Assembly (NCBI GenBank): GCA_019096155.1
Contig: JAHCVI010000001.1
Span: 868,001-932,000 of the forward strand
Length of the DNA: 64,000 nt
Source of the DNA: Staphylotrichum longicolle
Lineage: Eukaryota; Ascomycota; Sordariomycetes; Sordariales; Chaetomiaceae
Direction: 5' to 3'
Part shown: positions 21,573 through 33,438 of the stretch, piece after piece
How the letters are laid out: each line of letters begins with the position of its first letter
How positions within the stretch are numbered: the first letter of the stretch is position 1
Translations under genes and position numbers: made by a program
Notes under the pieces: model-generated
The model's database searches: none
Told to the model about the DNA's origin: nothing
Seen by the model: only the letters and a program-made list of their open reading frames with translations

Positions 21573-23674
21573 TCACACCCACACCATATCAAACTCGGGC
21601 TTCAACACCCCCGGACTTGCCAATGGCAGCAGGCCCAGCCCAAAATCGTCGCCCATCACCGGCATCCCCCCCCCTTCGCCGGTCTCCAACCACCCACCCC
21701 CAGACACCCCGGTCATCTCGTGCTCCTCAAGCAGGTTCGCCACTGCATCCGCCTGCCGGATCCCCGTCTCCATGTAGAGCGTCCTCAGCCGCCCAATCAC
21801 ATACGCGCGCATGTCGGCCCCGCACGCCGTCGACATGCCCACCACGAACAGCGGCCACACGACGGTGCTCGTCGCCGACACCAGGCTCATGTACCGCGCC
21901 GCCTCATCCTCGGGGTCGCGGCCGTGCGTGACGTCGAGCACGGTCAGCCCCGACGGGTGGTCGTGCCGCGGCTCGATGGCCGACAGCGGGCTGTAGACGC
22001 TGCTCGCCGAGTCGGAGGAGCGCGAGGACGGCGAGGTGGGCGGCGAGGGGGTCGCGACGATCTCGACGGTGGCGATCGGGGCCGAGTCGCCGTCCGCGCC
22101 GCCGATGGTGCCGTCGGCCGGGTTCATGAGGCCGAGCTGCATGGGCACGCTGGCGGTGACGGCGCGGACGAGGTGCTTGAGCTTGCGGCGGGCTTTGTGG
22201 TATTCGTCGAGGTGGCGGGCGGTGTCGAGGGTCGGGGAGAAGGTGGCGAGGTCTTGCGAGATGGTGGCCAGAACGGTTTCGAGGAGGAGGATGCGGGTGG
22301 TGAGGATGTGGTTCCAGACGTTGGCGTGGTGCGGCTTGGCGTAGAGGTGGCAGATGTTGCCAAAGACGGCCTGGTGGTGCTGCTTGAGCTCAAACGTCCG
22401 GTATTTCCATGAAGGTGGCAGCTGGGTAGTCAGGTTCTCAAAGTCCTGGTCAATGGCAAGGAGTCGGTCCACGATGGTCTCGGGGTCCGAGAGAAACCCG
22501 GAATTGACGTCGGAACGGAGCTGGAGCACCTGCCACATGAGTGGCATTAATCGTCTATTTGGGCTCCCGGCTTCTGAAGTCTGGGGCATTTGGTGCCAGA
22601 GCTCGATCAGGAAGTCCGGCATGGGCATGTTTCGCTGGGCGCAGCTGACGATCACTCTTTGGCACAGCATGGAGAACATCCTCCTCCCCGCCTGTGTCTG
22701 GAATTGAGCCGGCCCTCGCATGCGCGCGAGGGCAGCCGCCCCGTTGACATGTTCTTGGAACGCCACGGCCGTGTCTCTCCGTGATGTGTTCTCTGCCATC
22801 ATCTCGAAGACGCCGAGAATGAGGACGGACAGCATCGTGCTGTCCTTGACGGCTTCGGCCGGGTCCTTTAGCGCGTGGTTAATCAACTGGAGAGCTGTAC
22901 CGTACGATTTTCTAGCGGCATCCATGAGCTCTGGTGACCGTGCCGTGCTGGCTAACCCCATGAGGCCGACCGCAGTCATGCTCGCAAGAACGCTGTCAAT
23001 GTGAGCCTCAGACATGGGCACCGGCTTCCACACCTCCCGAAGAAAGTCAAACTTTTGATGAGATGGCGTCTCATCGGCGGTCACGTATCGTGAGAAGAAG
23101 TAGGCAAAGCCGTTCTCTTGGCACGTGGGCGCCAGGTTGTAGAACTGAGCCATTGGCGGTGTCACGGGCCAGCTTCCGGACTCGGGCGAAATCAGCAAGT
23201 TGTCGTCGTAGTCGACTTCTCGGGTTACCGGGCTGCTCGCGAGTGGCGTAGGAGGGACGACCAAGGACAAGGGCCTCGTTCGAGGCTCGGGGGTGACTGA
23301 CAGCCGGCCTTCCGAGTCCGACGGGGTGGATGGCCGCGAGACGCCCAGGTTGGCCTTCTTGCGGGCCCTGGCCTTGGCCTTCTTGATGACGTGGGAACTT
23401 TCATCGCGGAACATGAGGTCCACGAGGTTACGGTAGCCGGGGCATTTTTGCTGTCTCTTGTCACACTGGCCACACCCCGGTTCCTTCTGGTCGCACTTGG
23501 GACGTTGTTAGCGTTCTGGCTGGTACAAGTTGGCAAAGATCAAGATGGTGTTTCACTCGCGATGTGGCAACAAGCGCGTTGCAACAGACTGTCCCCGGCG
23601 GGGCTCTTACTTACACGAATCTTGCGCTCCCGACAGTTGGAGCATCCCTTGCTTGGCTTCCCGCAGTAGACCAT
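21573..23674 (-). CDS. Zn2Cys6 transcription factor
   Basis: Fungal binuclear-cluster regulator. Exon 1 (23674-23615, 60 nt) encodes MVYCGKPSKGCSNCRERKIR; exon 2 (23495-21573) continues CDQKEPGCGQCDKRQQKCPG, so the cysteine pattern C-x2-C-x6-C-x6-C-x2-C-x6-C is created exactly by splicing out the 119-nt intron. Total 660 aa. A basic Lys/Arg/Ala stretch after the finger (about 60-75) may help DNA binding or nuclear import. The rest (about 150-640) is helical and resembles the fungal-specific transcription factor domain 2 family (FLREVWKPVPMSEAHIDSVL, LINHALKDPAEAVKD), with a Ser/Pro-rich acidic linker near 460-500. Target genes cannot be told from the sequence. A long gene-free stretch lies upstream. 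Confidence 0.9.
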
Positions 23675-26600
23675 CTCGGTGGGTACGCTCGGCGCCAAAC
23701 GTGGTATGAATCCCGATGGACGACGTGATTAACGGCGCAGTCGATCTTCCGTGACCTCCACCCAGGGAGCCTCACGGTTAGTCCCGCGCGGGCAGATGTC
23801 GCCACGGACTAATTCAGGCACGGGTCTTGGCCGGTCCAGTCCTGTAGGGGGCGTATCTCCGTGCGGCGCGTCCAGACTAGAGCACGGGGCAAGTGGTTAA
23901 CGTGAGTGGTTCGGGGCTCGCGGTATGGCTCGGGTTCCTGGAATCGTGTGTGTCTGACTCTGGTCGAGATCTGCTGAGAAAATGCCTAGGAGAGAGCCCG
24001 TGAGAGTGCCTGGCCGGTTGCCGAGTTCTTAAGCTGGATTTGGGGGTGTCGTGGACTGGCGGAGGCCGCAGCAGATATCCCCGGCGCGGTGGACGTGAAC
24101 CCGAGCTCCGCAGTGTCTCCTGAGCCAATTCCTCGGTTCGAGCTTCGTAGGGCTCAGACGGACCCTGCGTGGTGCAGTCGTGGCGGGTGTCGAGCGAGCG
24201 CCAAGCAGCCCCCCGCCAACCGACAGCGTGATAAATCGAAACACAGCCCCTGGATCGTGCCCACAGCCTCCCGTTACGCAAATACCTAAGGCTGCCCGGT
24301 TCTGTCTGGCGCGTGTGGCGGTCATGGCAAAGAAAAGGGAGCGGAATCGGGCGGGCTGAGTTCGACGACAGTCTGATGCCCAAGTACTGGACTATCCATC
24401 GCGAACCCATGGCGGGGAGACTGACAGGGGTATTTCCTCTTTGGGCTACCTGTGCGAAGGCGTTTTTGTAGCGCTAGGGAGATTGGCACGCCTTGGCGAG
24501 GCTCCCAGCACCGAGAAGCTCCAGAAAGCTTAAATGGTGCACGACGCTGATTCGTCCGACGAGTCGCAGCAAGCGAGATGCGTGCCAGCATGCAATTGTT
24601 GGTCCTGCATTGGGAAAGTTTCGAGAAGCTTTCTCGACTGTGGCTGCTCACTTCACATGCAAATGGAGTGGCTGAACCGCTGGGGGTTTGTGTTTGTTCG
24701 TCGCCATATTGGGAAGGTCGTTATGTCCTTCGGTAGTGTCTGTTGCTGGCTTGATCTCGGGGCAAAAACAGACGAAAAAGGTGCCGGCGGTGAGGTGTTG
24801 AAGAGATGGCAGAGGCTGGGTGCAGGTGCTCCGTAGTAGTGTAAGAGTCAAAGTGGAGATGGTTGAATACCTGTGTGCTCCACAAACCGTTACGTTCGGG
24901 CCAAACTCCGCAGGCAGCAAGAGCAGAGAAGAGAGCATCCACAACTCTGGCTGAGTAATCCACCATCAGTTTGCATTTCTGAGTCGAGCCGGCGGTTGGA
25001 AATTCCGCCCTCCCCTCGCTTGTGCGTCGTGGAATGAAAGAAGACGGGCAGATTTGCAAAGTTCCAGGCCTTGTTGCGGATTTGATTCCGATGTCCGGAT
25101 CGGGCGAAATTGTCCCTGGGGCGCAGAATGGAAATTGACGCAGATCCTCCAGATGCGAGAGATGCTGTGAGTGTCACACAGCCCTACACTAGCCCCAGAC
25201 AGGCAAGGCGTCTCTGTCGAAAGCTCGGACGGCATGCAGCACGGGCCACAATATTGATGGGGAAATTGGACCACCACAGTTGTGCGAGCAAGGGATGCCC
25301 AATCACCCACTGTGCATTGGCCACAGCCTCGACTGGCCAGGCCTTTCCCCCAGCAGCGCCGTGTCTGCGTGGTGGATGCCCCATCCCGTTCTTCGGCAGC
25401 CAGCAGATGCGGCGCCCATGCTCCCGTCACCGACACACGCGCTAAGTGTGGCTGGAGTGCGGAATCGGATTGGGCATGGGACCACGATCAGAACATCCAT
25501 GGATGCGCATGCTGATGGCCAGGGCCAACAAGCGAAGCGGTCGGGCCGCAGGACCATCCACGCTCACGATGCCACATTCTCTTCGCATTTGGACGCCACC
25601 GCAAACTCTCCGGTCCTGAGCCGGTCCTTCGTGGCTTCTTCGAGGTGGCTATACTCTGCATCACCATCATGTGGACATCAACCAGCGGTGAGCTTCTCCT
25701 TCTCTCAAGTCTCAACCCGTGTAACGTAGCAACAAGCAACAATGGCATGAGGCGAGAGCATCGGCCTGAGCATCAGAGCAACCGTGAAACGCTCCGAGTT
25801 TCCTGCTTCCCCGGGCCCCTAACAAGCCCCCCACCAACCGGGCCCGGATCTGCCGGGTTCCCGGCCTCCCCCCAGTCAATCCACAGCTTCGGGTCCCAAA
25901 TAAATGAATTGGATGAAACATCAGGACAACAGCTGCGTGGACTGAGCCCAACGTCGATAGGCGGGAATACGGTAGGGAGCTTTTTTTATCCCGCGCAAGG
26001 CCAACTGCAGTCACACCCGCTCCTGTCCTTAATCTCGACCACATAGCGCAAAGCCGACACACCATAGGGCTGGCTGATTGATTCCAAAGCAATTCAACAC
26101 GCTGCATGAGCGGAATTCAAAATCGCTGCATCTGTCGGAATACTTCCGCCGGCGGCAACTTCCCACCCCTGGCGGCGTCAGCCCTACGGAGGCAAGGCAA
26201 GGCAAAGTTGCGTCAAGCGAGAGAGGCCGTGGCAGCCACCGCGGCTTGGTGCGAGGGTGGGAGGGTGGTCAGCGTTGAGGCTAGCCATGAACGTTGACTG
26301 GCATCCCGGGCGGCCCCCCAGCCGAAGCCATCCCGCGCGCACCGAAGCCACGGGATAACGAAGGAGAAGGACCTGTGCGACTCGAGTTACTATCTTGGTC
26401 CCGCAGCGACGCCCACGTTCGCCCCTGAACGAAGCATAGCATATGTTCTCTCGTTCTCCGCATCGACACCGAGGACATGGCTCTGCATTTTCCCTAGACT
26501 CGCCACCATTGGCGAGCATACGACCATATGCATCCCCCGATTTACTCCACCCTACGAGTCTGACTGGATGTCCAATGTAAAGTCTCGGCCACATGTTTTC

Positions 26601-27095
26601 CTCCTCATAGCTCTCAAGGAGCAGAGGCCGAGATTGGACAGTGTGCGCTTTTCAACTCGGACATGAGAACCTACAACTGGTCCGCATATTATTTGCAGCC
26701 ATTGCAGGTGTAAGTGACACTAGACACTACCATCATCCAACACTTCAAATTGGGCAAGCTTAGGTACCTGTGTCAAACTGTGTGGACATCCACGTCCTGC
26801 GTCGTGCTGCAAGCATGGTGGGCAGGGACCCGACTTACACGTCTCTTGGCATCTCACTGCCAACCCTGCCAAGCCAACCTTGTTCATCCTACTTCACTTA
26901 ACCCTGGAAAGCCACTCAAGGGTCCATCTGTGGGGCGCTGGGTCAAAATGCCCCTCCATCTCTAACCCCACCATAATTCTTCCCCAGACTTGAGCTTGAA
27001 GATCCGAAAGTCCACAAACTCCCAAAGGATATGGTAACCGCCCGGCACGGGACCCTCACAAGCAAACACCAGAAGTCCCAGCACTTGCCGCCAGC
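23675..27095. other. Gene-poor stretch upstream of the Zn2Cys6 factor and KTI12
   Basis: 3.4 kb without a convincing exon on either strand. Open frames here have unnatural composition, no domain motif and no paired splice sites. Base composition is mixed, not strongly AT-rich, so it does not look like a RIP-decayed transposon. It is the shared upstream region of two divergent genes, of which the regulator could have a long promoter. Confidence 0.5.
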
Positions 27096-28249
27096 ATGCC
27101 CGTAAGCCATTCCAATTGCCGCTTCCCCCGTTCCCCAAACCCAAAAAAATACACTGCTTGAAACCCACTTCCTAACCTTCCCCCTCCCCCAAACAGCTCA
27201 TCATCGTAACCGGCCTCCCCACCTCGGGCAAGACCACCCGCGCCGCCCAACTCCACGCCTACTTCGCCTCCCGCCTCCAATCTCAAGCCCAATCCCAATC
27301 CACATCTCTCTCCAACCCACCACCGCCGTACCGCCTGCACCTCATCTCCGACGCGACCCTCTCCATCTCCCGCGCCGTCTACGACCTCTCGCCCGCCGCG
27401 CTGCCCGCGCACGTGCGCTCGGCCAACGCGTCGGAAAAGGACGCGCGCGCCGCCCTCTACGCGGCCGTCAAGCGTGTGCTGTCGCCGCGCGACATTGTCA
27501 TCCTGGACGGGCTCAACTACATTAAGGGGTGGCGGTACCAGCTCTTTTGCGAGGCCAAGAACGTGGGGACGGGATGTTGCGTGCTGCAGGTCGGGTGCGG
27601 CGTGGAGAGGGCGAAGGGGGTGAATGAGGCGCGGTTGAGGAGGAGGGAAAAGGGGCGCGAGGGGCAGGGTGGGGAAGGGAAAGAGGAGGAAGCACGGGAA
27701 GACGATAGGGAAGAGCCGTACGAGCCAGCCAACTGGGAGAACCTCGTCTTCCGCTACGAGGAGCCCAACCCCATGACCCGCTGGGACTCGCCGCTGTTTA
27801 CGCTCATCTGGGAGGACGACGAGACCCAAACCCGCGCCGTCTTCGACAAGATCTGGGACGCCATCGCCGGCGACGGCCGCAAGGTCGTCAAGCCGAACCA
27901 GTCGACCGTGCAGCGCGACAAGGACCCCGGCGGCGACTACCTGTACGTGCTCGAGCGGGAGACGCAGGACATTGTCAAGCGCATCCTGGAGAGGCAGTCG
28001 GACGAGGGCGGCGGCGAGGTCAGCCTGCCGCGGGTGAACAACCCGGGCGAGGGCGAGCGGGGCGAGGATCTCGTGGTGGAGCTGCCTGGCAAGAAGGTCG
28101 GGCTACCGCAGCTGCAGCGGTATCGCCGCGCCTTTGTCGCGCTGAATCGGGGCGGCATCGGGCTCGAGGCGGTGGGCAAGCTGGCCGCGGGCCGGCTACG
28201 CGAGAGCTTTGTGGGATACCTGAATGATGCCTTTGAGAAAGACGGCTGA
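27096..28249 (+). CDS. kti12: Elongator-associated protein Kti12
   Basis: P-loop ATPase/tRNA-binding partner of the Elongator complex, needed for wobble-uridine modification of tRNA. Exon 1 contributes only ATGCCC (27096-27101); after a 95-nt intron, exon 2 (27197-28249) begins LIIVTGLPTSGKTTRAAQL. Total 352 aa. The Walker A motif GLPTSGKT lies at residues 8-15, a Walker-B-like strand is IVILDGLNYIKGWRYQLFCE, and the conserved RYEEPNPMTRWDSPLFTL block follows. The C-terminal half (about 190-350) holds QSTVQRDKDPGGDYLYVLER and the LPQLQRYRRAFVALNR helix typical of Kti12. An insertion rich in Arg/Glu/Gly (about 160-185) separates the two parts. The 6-nt first coding exon would be easily missed; starting at the next ATG would delete the P-loop. 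Confidence 0.95.
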
Positions 28250-29195
28250 GGCCAGGTACTTTGTTGCCGCTTAAAGAGAGAGTCTCCTTGACAAGGAGAG
28301 GGATGTTGTCGACTGACATCTGGATTGCAACCTCGTCAAAACATCCGTCCGGAACCCAAGAGCTCAACGCGGACATAACTGGGTCTGGTCACCCCAGAGA
28401 CGAGGCGACCCACCACGGCCGTTACAACCGACCGCCAAACCAACCGCAGATACCAGCTTCACCCTCGACGTGGCCACCCTCTGTTGGTGCCGAGGTAGCC
28501 GGCTGATGTGCGCGTCGGTCAGAGAGCTGGCATTGAGACATCTGACGACCACACACTGCCTAGTAGTGATGTAGTGACAGGGGAGGGAAGTTAAATAGAC
28601 TACAGCATCCGTTGTTTAGAGGACTGTCAAGCTGTCGCGAGGCACAAGAGAGCCCATAGACACTTACCCCAGACGTAATCATTGATGAAAAACAGGATTA
28701 CTCTGCCAGTTGTAAGAACCATGCCTATGCCGAATAACTGTGATTTACTGGATCATAATCCAGGAAAGCACCCCGCCCCTTAATCACGGTGTTGACCAGC
28801 TTTGAGCGAAAGACGCAACGAACGCGAATGTCAACCTGGCAAATCAAACCCACTTCAGATCTAACAACAAACCAAAGCCACACACCACCACTGTTGGTTT
28901 CTCACATCCCTCCAAACAATGCCAACCCAACTTCACGCTATGCATAAGGTGCACGCTTCTGTAGAGTACAAAAACTCGACCGACCAGCAACTAACTCGAG
29001 CAACCCTTCCCTCCTCAGCACGTCATCCACAGACTCACACGACTCGAGAAAAATGAACAACAACAACAACCCAGGGACACTCCATAATGATGAGAACGCC
29101 CTATGTACATTATATCAAAACCAGCCCAATCAATGCCTGATAACCAAAACCAAACCAAACCCCAACCGAGCCCCCTGCACCACCCTTTCCCCAAT
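28250..29195. other. Convergent intergenic region KTI12/SEC63
   Basis: 945 bp with no coding exon. The middle (28740-28787) holds nested inverted repeats able to form a hairpin; the remainder is unremarkable 3' sequence. Confidence 0.5.
28740..28787. repeat. Nested inverted repeats (possible hairpin)
   Basis: Inner arms CTGGAT (28748-28753) and ATCCAG (28758-28763) enclose a 4-nt loop; outer arms GTGATT (28740-28745) and AATCAC (28782-28787) bracket them. It lies between two convergent 3' ends, so it could be a transcript-end structure. Not a tRNA by shape. Confidence 0.35.
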
Positions 29196-31427
29196 CTAAT
29201 CCTCGGGCTCGGTATCCGTATTCGTCGCGCTGGTATCATCGTCCTCCTCGTCGTCCGTCCCGCTCTCCTCGTCCGAGTCTTCATCCTCCTCGGCCGCCTT
29301 GGCCTGTTTCCTCCTCTTGGGCGGCTGTCCGCCCTTGGCAGCGTTCATGATGCCTGCGATGGAGTCTGTTGGAGAGAGATTGTCAGTTCAGATCCTTCTG
29401 GAATGGAAAGAGTGGATGTGTGTGTGTGTGAAGGGGGGGGGGGGGGGGAGGGTTGTTAATGGCTTACCCTCTTCCGGCTCACTAATCTCATCCTCGACCT
29501 CCATCTCGGCCGCCTTGCTCGCCTCCTCCACAATGAGCGTCACCTCCATCTTGGTGTCGAACCCGACGTAGCTGTCGCACACGACGTGCATGACAAAGGT
29601 GTAGTGCCCGGCCTGCGGCGGCGCGGCGAACTGCGCCTTGAGCGTCTGCATGGCAAACGTCGGGGTGCGGCCGTCGGCCTCGAAGATGGGGCGGTCAAAC
29701 TGGGCAAAGGTAAAGGGCGGGACCGCGACGCGGCCCTGCTTAGAGTCCGTCAAAAACACGTTCCACCGGGGGCTGTGGTCGCGGGCAAAGTAAGGCGCCG
29801 CGACAAGCGGGGCCGCGACGAGCTCCGTCTCGGCCGACTCGTAGATGGGCTTGCCCGTCTTCTCGTCCTTACCGACCAGCTTGGTGGTCTTGCGGCCCGC
29901 GATGGCGTCGAGGTCGTCCTCGGCCGGGTCGATGTCTTCGAGGTCCACGGGGTTGATCTCGGGCACGTTCTCGCTGCCGGGCGGCACGAAGCGGCCCTTG
30001 ACGACGAGGGTGACCAGGGAGGACGGGATGATGAAGCGCTCGCCGGTGACCTTAAAGTAGGCCTTGGCGACGCGGAGGAAGGGGAGCTGCTTGGCCACAC
30101 CAATGGCTTCCCGATACTGGTCTTCGGAGAGGAGGTTCTTGCCGACCACCAGGCTGCGGCGCTTCGCGTCTGGGCGGTCCATGAAGCCCTGGACGGTGGT
30201 GTGGATGCGCGAGTCGCCCTCGACGGCCTTGACGACGGCAGGGGTGAAGTAGGGCAGCTGAAGGAGGGGCGAGGACTTGGGCGGAAGAGCTTGAATCAGG
30301 AGCTGGCTGGCGTAGTAGGAGGAGAGGAGGGGGCCGGTGTTCATGTAGGCGAGGGCAATGGCGTTGAATGCCTTGTTGAGAGAGTGCGCGATCGGGGCAA
30401 CGGCAAACTTGGCCTTGTTCAGCTCGGCGTCGTCCAGCTCGATCCGGCCGAGGTAGGCCCACAGGAGCGCCAGCGCCTTTCTTTGCGGTCCGCTCTCCAG
30501 GTCCTCCAGCTTCTCCTGGTCCTTGACAGACAGGCCGCCGGCAAGGGGGCTGAGATCGCCCTCGGCAAGAATCCGAGATTCCACCTTGGACAGGCCCGAG
30601 TCCGCCTTGTCTCCCTTGAGAAGTTCCTCGTATTCCTTTCCGGTGCTGAGCGCAGTCACGACACCGCCCTCGTCGATGTTGTCTCTGTACTCGCGGAACA
30701 GCCTGTTTGCGCTCTCCATCAGGACGCCCTCCTTGGAACGCCTGAGTGTGCCGTACCACCACGACCCGACAAGGTAGGGCAGCAGAACGCCAAACAGCAC
30801 CGAGTAGAGCAGCACGACGTACTTGCCATTGCCGTCCGAGACAATGACCTTTGGCAGGGCGATGTTGATGCTGAACCCCTGCTTGCCATCGGGGTTACCG
30901 TACTGGATGTAGTTGTTGCGGACATCCTCGTCGGTCAGCGCCTGGTAGGCCTTGGAGATCTCGACGTAGCGGGCGTTCAGGTCTTCCAGCGTCTCGTTCT
31001 TGGCCGGGTCGGGCTTGGCCTTGTCGGGGTGGTACTTGAGGGAAAGCTTCTTGTAGTGGGACTTGATCTGCTTCTCGGTCGCCGACTCGTCAATGTTGAG
31101 GATGTCGTAGGGGTTCCAGAGCTTGTGGGTGGGCGCCTCGGTGGTCTGGATGAGGTAGAGCATGTAGCCCATGACGGCCCAGCCCACGACGACGGCCAAG
31201 ATCAGCCACAGCTTCCTATCCTTGCGCTTCTCCTTCTTGCGGAGGGCGTCAATCGTGTCTGTGTGGGCATGTTTGAAGTTGGACTGGATGCGCGGGAAGG
31301 ATGCCGCCGGATCGCGCGACCGCTTGACGACGATGTATGTGAGCGGGAGGGTGATGATGAGGGCGAGGGTGAAGACGAAGAAGGGCCAGAGGTAGCCCTC
31401 CTCGTCATAGGCGTAGTCGGTGCTCAT
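29196..31427 (-). CDS. sec63: ER translocation protein Sec63
   Basis: J-domain subunit of the SEC62/63 complex that recruits BiP/Kar2 to the Sec61 channel for post-translational import into the ER. Exons 31427-29468 and 29365-29196 encode 709 aa. Three membrane spans: about 12-34 (PFFVFTLALIITLPLTYIVV), 72-92 (LWLILAVVVGWAVMGYMLYL) and 203-225 (VVLLYSVLFGVLLPYLVGSWW). The luminal J domain (about 104-175) has the HPD motif in LKYHPDKAKPDP. The cytosolic Sec63/Brl part follows with its Ig-like fold (HYTFVMHVVCDSYVGFDTKM). The tail is strongly acidic (EEDEDSDEESGTDDEEDD), as expected for Sec62 interaction. The last intron (29467-29366) contains a CA/C16 polypyrimidine run on the coding strand. 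The 5' leader holds a hexanucleotide repeat. Confidence 0.97.
29415..29448 (+). repeat. TG repeat followed by G16 in a SEC63 intron
   Basis: On the plus strand (TG)n runs into AA and then 16 G. On the SEC63 coding strand this is a C16-then-CA tract inside the last intron. It is error-prone for sequencing and may vary in length. Confidence 0.85.
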
Positions 31428-32982
31428 GGCGGGCAGTCGCTGGAAGAGGAGCGGGACTCAGCCCAGGGCAGGCCGTGGATGGGGATTGGAGTCGGAGTCG
31501 GAATCGGAATCGAAATCGAAATCGAAATCCAGGGATTCCTTTGGCACAAAGATAAAAAGAAGAAGGCCAGAAACAAGAGGCGTGCTCGCGACAGAGCACC
31601 CGCACAACACACAGGATCAATCCAACCCAGGAACGAAGAGTCGATGGATGTGCAGGACAAAGAACGAAGCCCGCAGCACTCTTGGGGAGTCGCGAGAGTG
31701 CAATGTGGCGGCTTCCACTGGTGTCCACTGCGCTCCGTCGCTTTTTTTTGCGGAGTGCGTGCAACAAGTGAATCGTGGCCTCCAGGAGCCGAAGCAGGCA
31801 GGGGTCAAAGCTTCGCGGTTCCACGGCAAGCCGCCCCCCGGTCTCCCTCCGCAAGGTACCCGGGGCCTCGCTGCCCGCAGCCCCACTTTCTCCCTGCAGC
31901 GTCTCGTGGGCGATCCTCTCTCGCAGCAAACCCTGGTTGACCGTTGAGCACATGCAACATGCAAGTACAAAAGGTACAATCGCGTGAATGGCATATTCGA
32001 AAGATAGTGAATCACCGAAGACCCCTCGCAGATGCCTGACCATCTTGGTTCCTCTCTTTGGTGCTCGATGAAAGCTTCACTCGGTCTGTGGATGGCAATA
32101 ATGCAGTGACCACATCGCTCGTCGACTTCCCATCACTAACTCGGGAACTTTGGGTTCAGGATCTAAATTCACCTCCCCGAACTTCTGCATATATCTGCAT
32201 TTCCCTTCTGATGAACTGAACAGCAGCAACAACGGGAGGGAGGGAGAGGTTGGGCATGTTTTGGAAGATGTATCAAGAGACAGATTTGAATCTGAGCTAG
32301 TTGCGAAAACAAGAGCGAGGAGTGGGAGAACAAGGTATTGACGAAACCAACGAGGCGGAATAGATGCGGCCCGACAGGACTACTCAAGAGGCATACCAAT
32401 ATGATCGCACAACATCTTGGAATCAGGCACCTTGTTTCCAGTCACCAATACCTCAGAAATAGGGGAACCAACAGCGAGACAAACCCAGGCGCTGGATTCT
32501 ATGACCTCGGTTCAACACAACACAACACGCACCGGCACTGCAGCCACTAACAACCATCTACATCTAAAGGTGGGAAACCGGGCAGCAGAGACCATATACC
32601 TCGTCATACTTTGGGGGTGAAAGTTTTGGGTAAGAATGATGAATGAAGCCCACAGGGTCCCAGGTCTATCTACGGAACGAATGCCGAGTCGATGCGATGA
32701 GAGTGCTCCATGCCAAAAGGGATTGGGGGGGACCACACAACACCCCCTTTATGTCGCGCGAACTATGATGGGAAAGAAAAACCCCAAACAAACAAAAACG
32801 CCCCTCCCCAGCCGCCTCAAATGTTTGTGATGTGAACTGCCAGTTAGTCTATGCCGCGGGAAAAAAACCAAGCAAAAGAGACAACCAATCTTTTCTTGCG
32901 AACCACGATGATGAGGCCCCCCCGCAACGACGACGACGACGGCGCTCTCGTCCCTAATAGCGCGCCCCGACGACCGACCTCG
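31428..32982. other. SEC63 upstream region
   Basis: Promoter side of SEC63 and downstream of the TPR-DnaJ gene. Apart from the hexanucleotide repeat at about 31487-31530 and the frame noted at 32983-33438, nothing is recognisable as a gene. Confidence 0.45.
31487..31530 (-). repeat. Degenerate 6-bp tandem repeat in the SEC63 leader
   Basis: About seven units of GATTTC/GATTCC/GACTCC read on the SEC63 coding strand, 60-100 nt before its start codon. Units mutate stepwise from one end to the other. Confidence 0.75.
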
Positions 32983-33438
32983 TCACCGCCCGCACGCAAA
33001 TGTACACGGCCGCGCCCCCCCCAGCAGCACACCCAAGAGATACGGAGGGAGAAGCACGGCCGCGGCGACGAGCACGATCCAGAACCGGCGCAGCTGCCCC
33101 AGCCGCCTGTCCTTTTGCTCCTCGGCCTCGGCCCGCCAAGCCGCCTTGACGCCGGCCCCACCCCTTTGGGGCCACCCCGGACGACGACGACGGCCGTGGC
33201 CCTGATCCTCGTGCTGCCGCCGGCTGTCGTAGCCATCTTCCGAGTCGGAGCCGCCCTCGTCCTCACTCCCGTCCTCATCACTGGTCGCTTCTCCCGGCGT
33301 CGGATTGTCAAGAGTAGTGGAAGCTCTGGGAGAAGCCGCCTCTGCCGCGGCCGCGCTGGTCAAAGCCAAAGCCGCCCCCGCCGGGGAAGCCGCCACCCAT
33401 GCCGCCGCCCATGCCGCCGCCGCCAAAGGGTCCTCCAC
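32983..33438 (-). other. Open frame overlapping and following the TPR-DnaJ 3' end, with acidic stretch and one TM helix
   Basis: On the same strand as the TPR-DnaJ gene, but in another frame, an open frame continues about 108 codons past its stop. That part reads like real protein: an acidic Ser/Asp/Glu stretch (SDEDGSEDEGGSDSEDGYDS), a basic Arg-rich segment, AEAEEQKDRRLGQLRRFW and then a hydrophobic helix (IVLVAAAVLLPPYLLGVLLG) close to the C-terminus. It could be an alternative C-terminus, a separate tail-anchored protein whose start lies inside the J-protein exon, or chance in GC-rich 3' sequence. No splice pair was found that joins it cleanly to the DnaJ frame. Confidence 0.25.

Noticed and set aside
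23877..24410. 177-codon frame in the gene-poor stretch upstream of the Zn2Cys6 gene
   Set aside because: Arg/Ser/His-rich, no signal or domain, overlapped by equally long frames on both strands.
29586..31940. 784-codon open frame antisense to SEC63
   Set aside because: Mirror of a GC-rich coding sequence with strong third-position bias; composition is Val/Gly/Leu/Glu/Arg-heavy, no domain, and the opposite strand encodes a complete Sec63.
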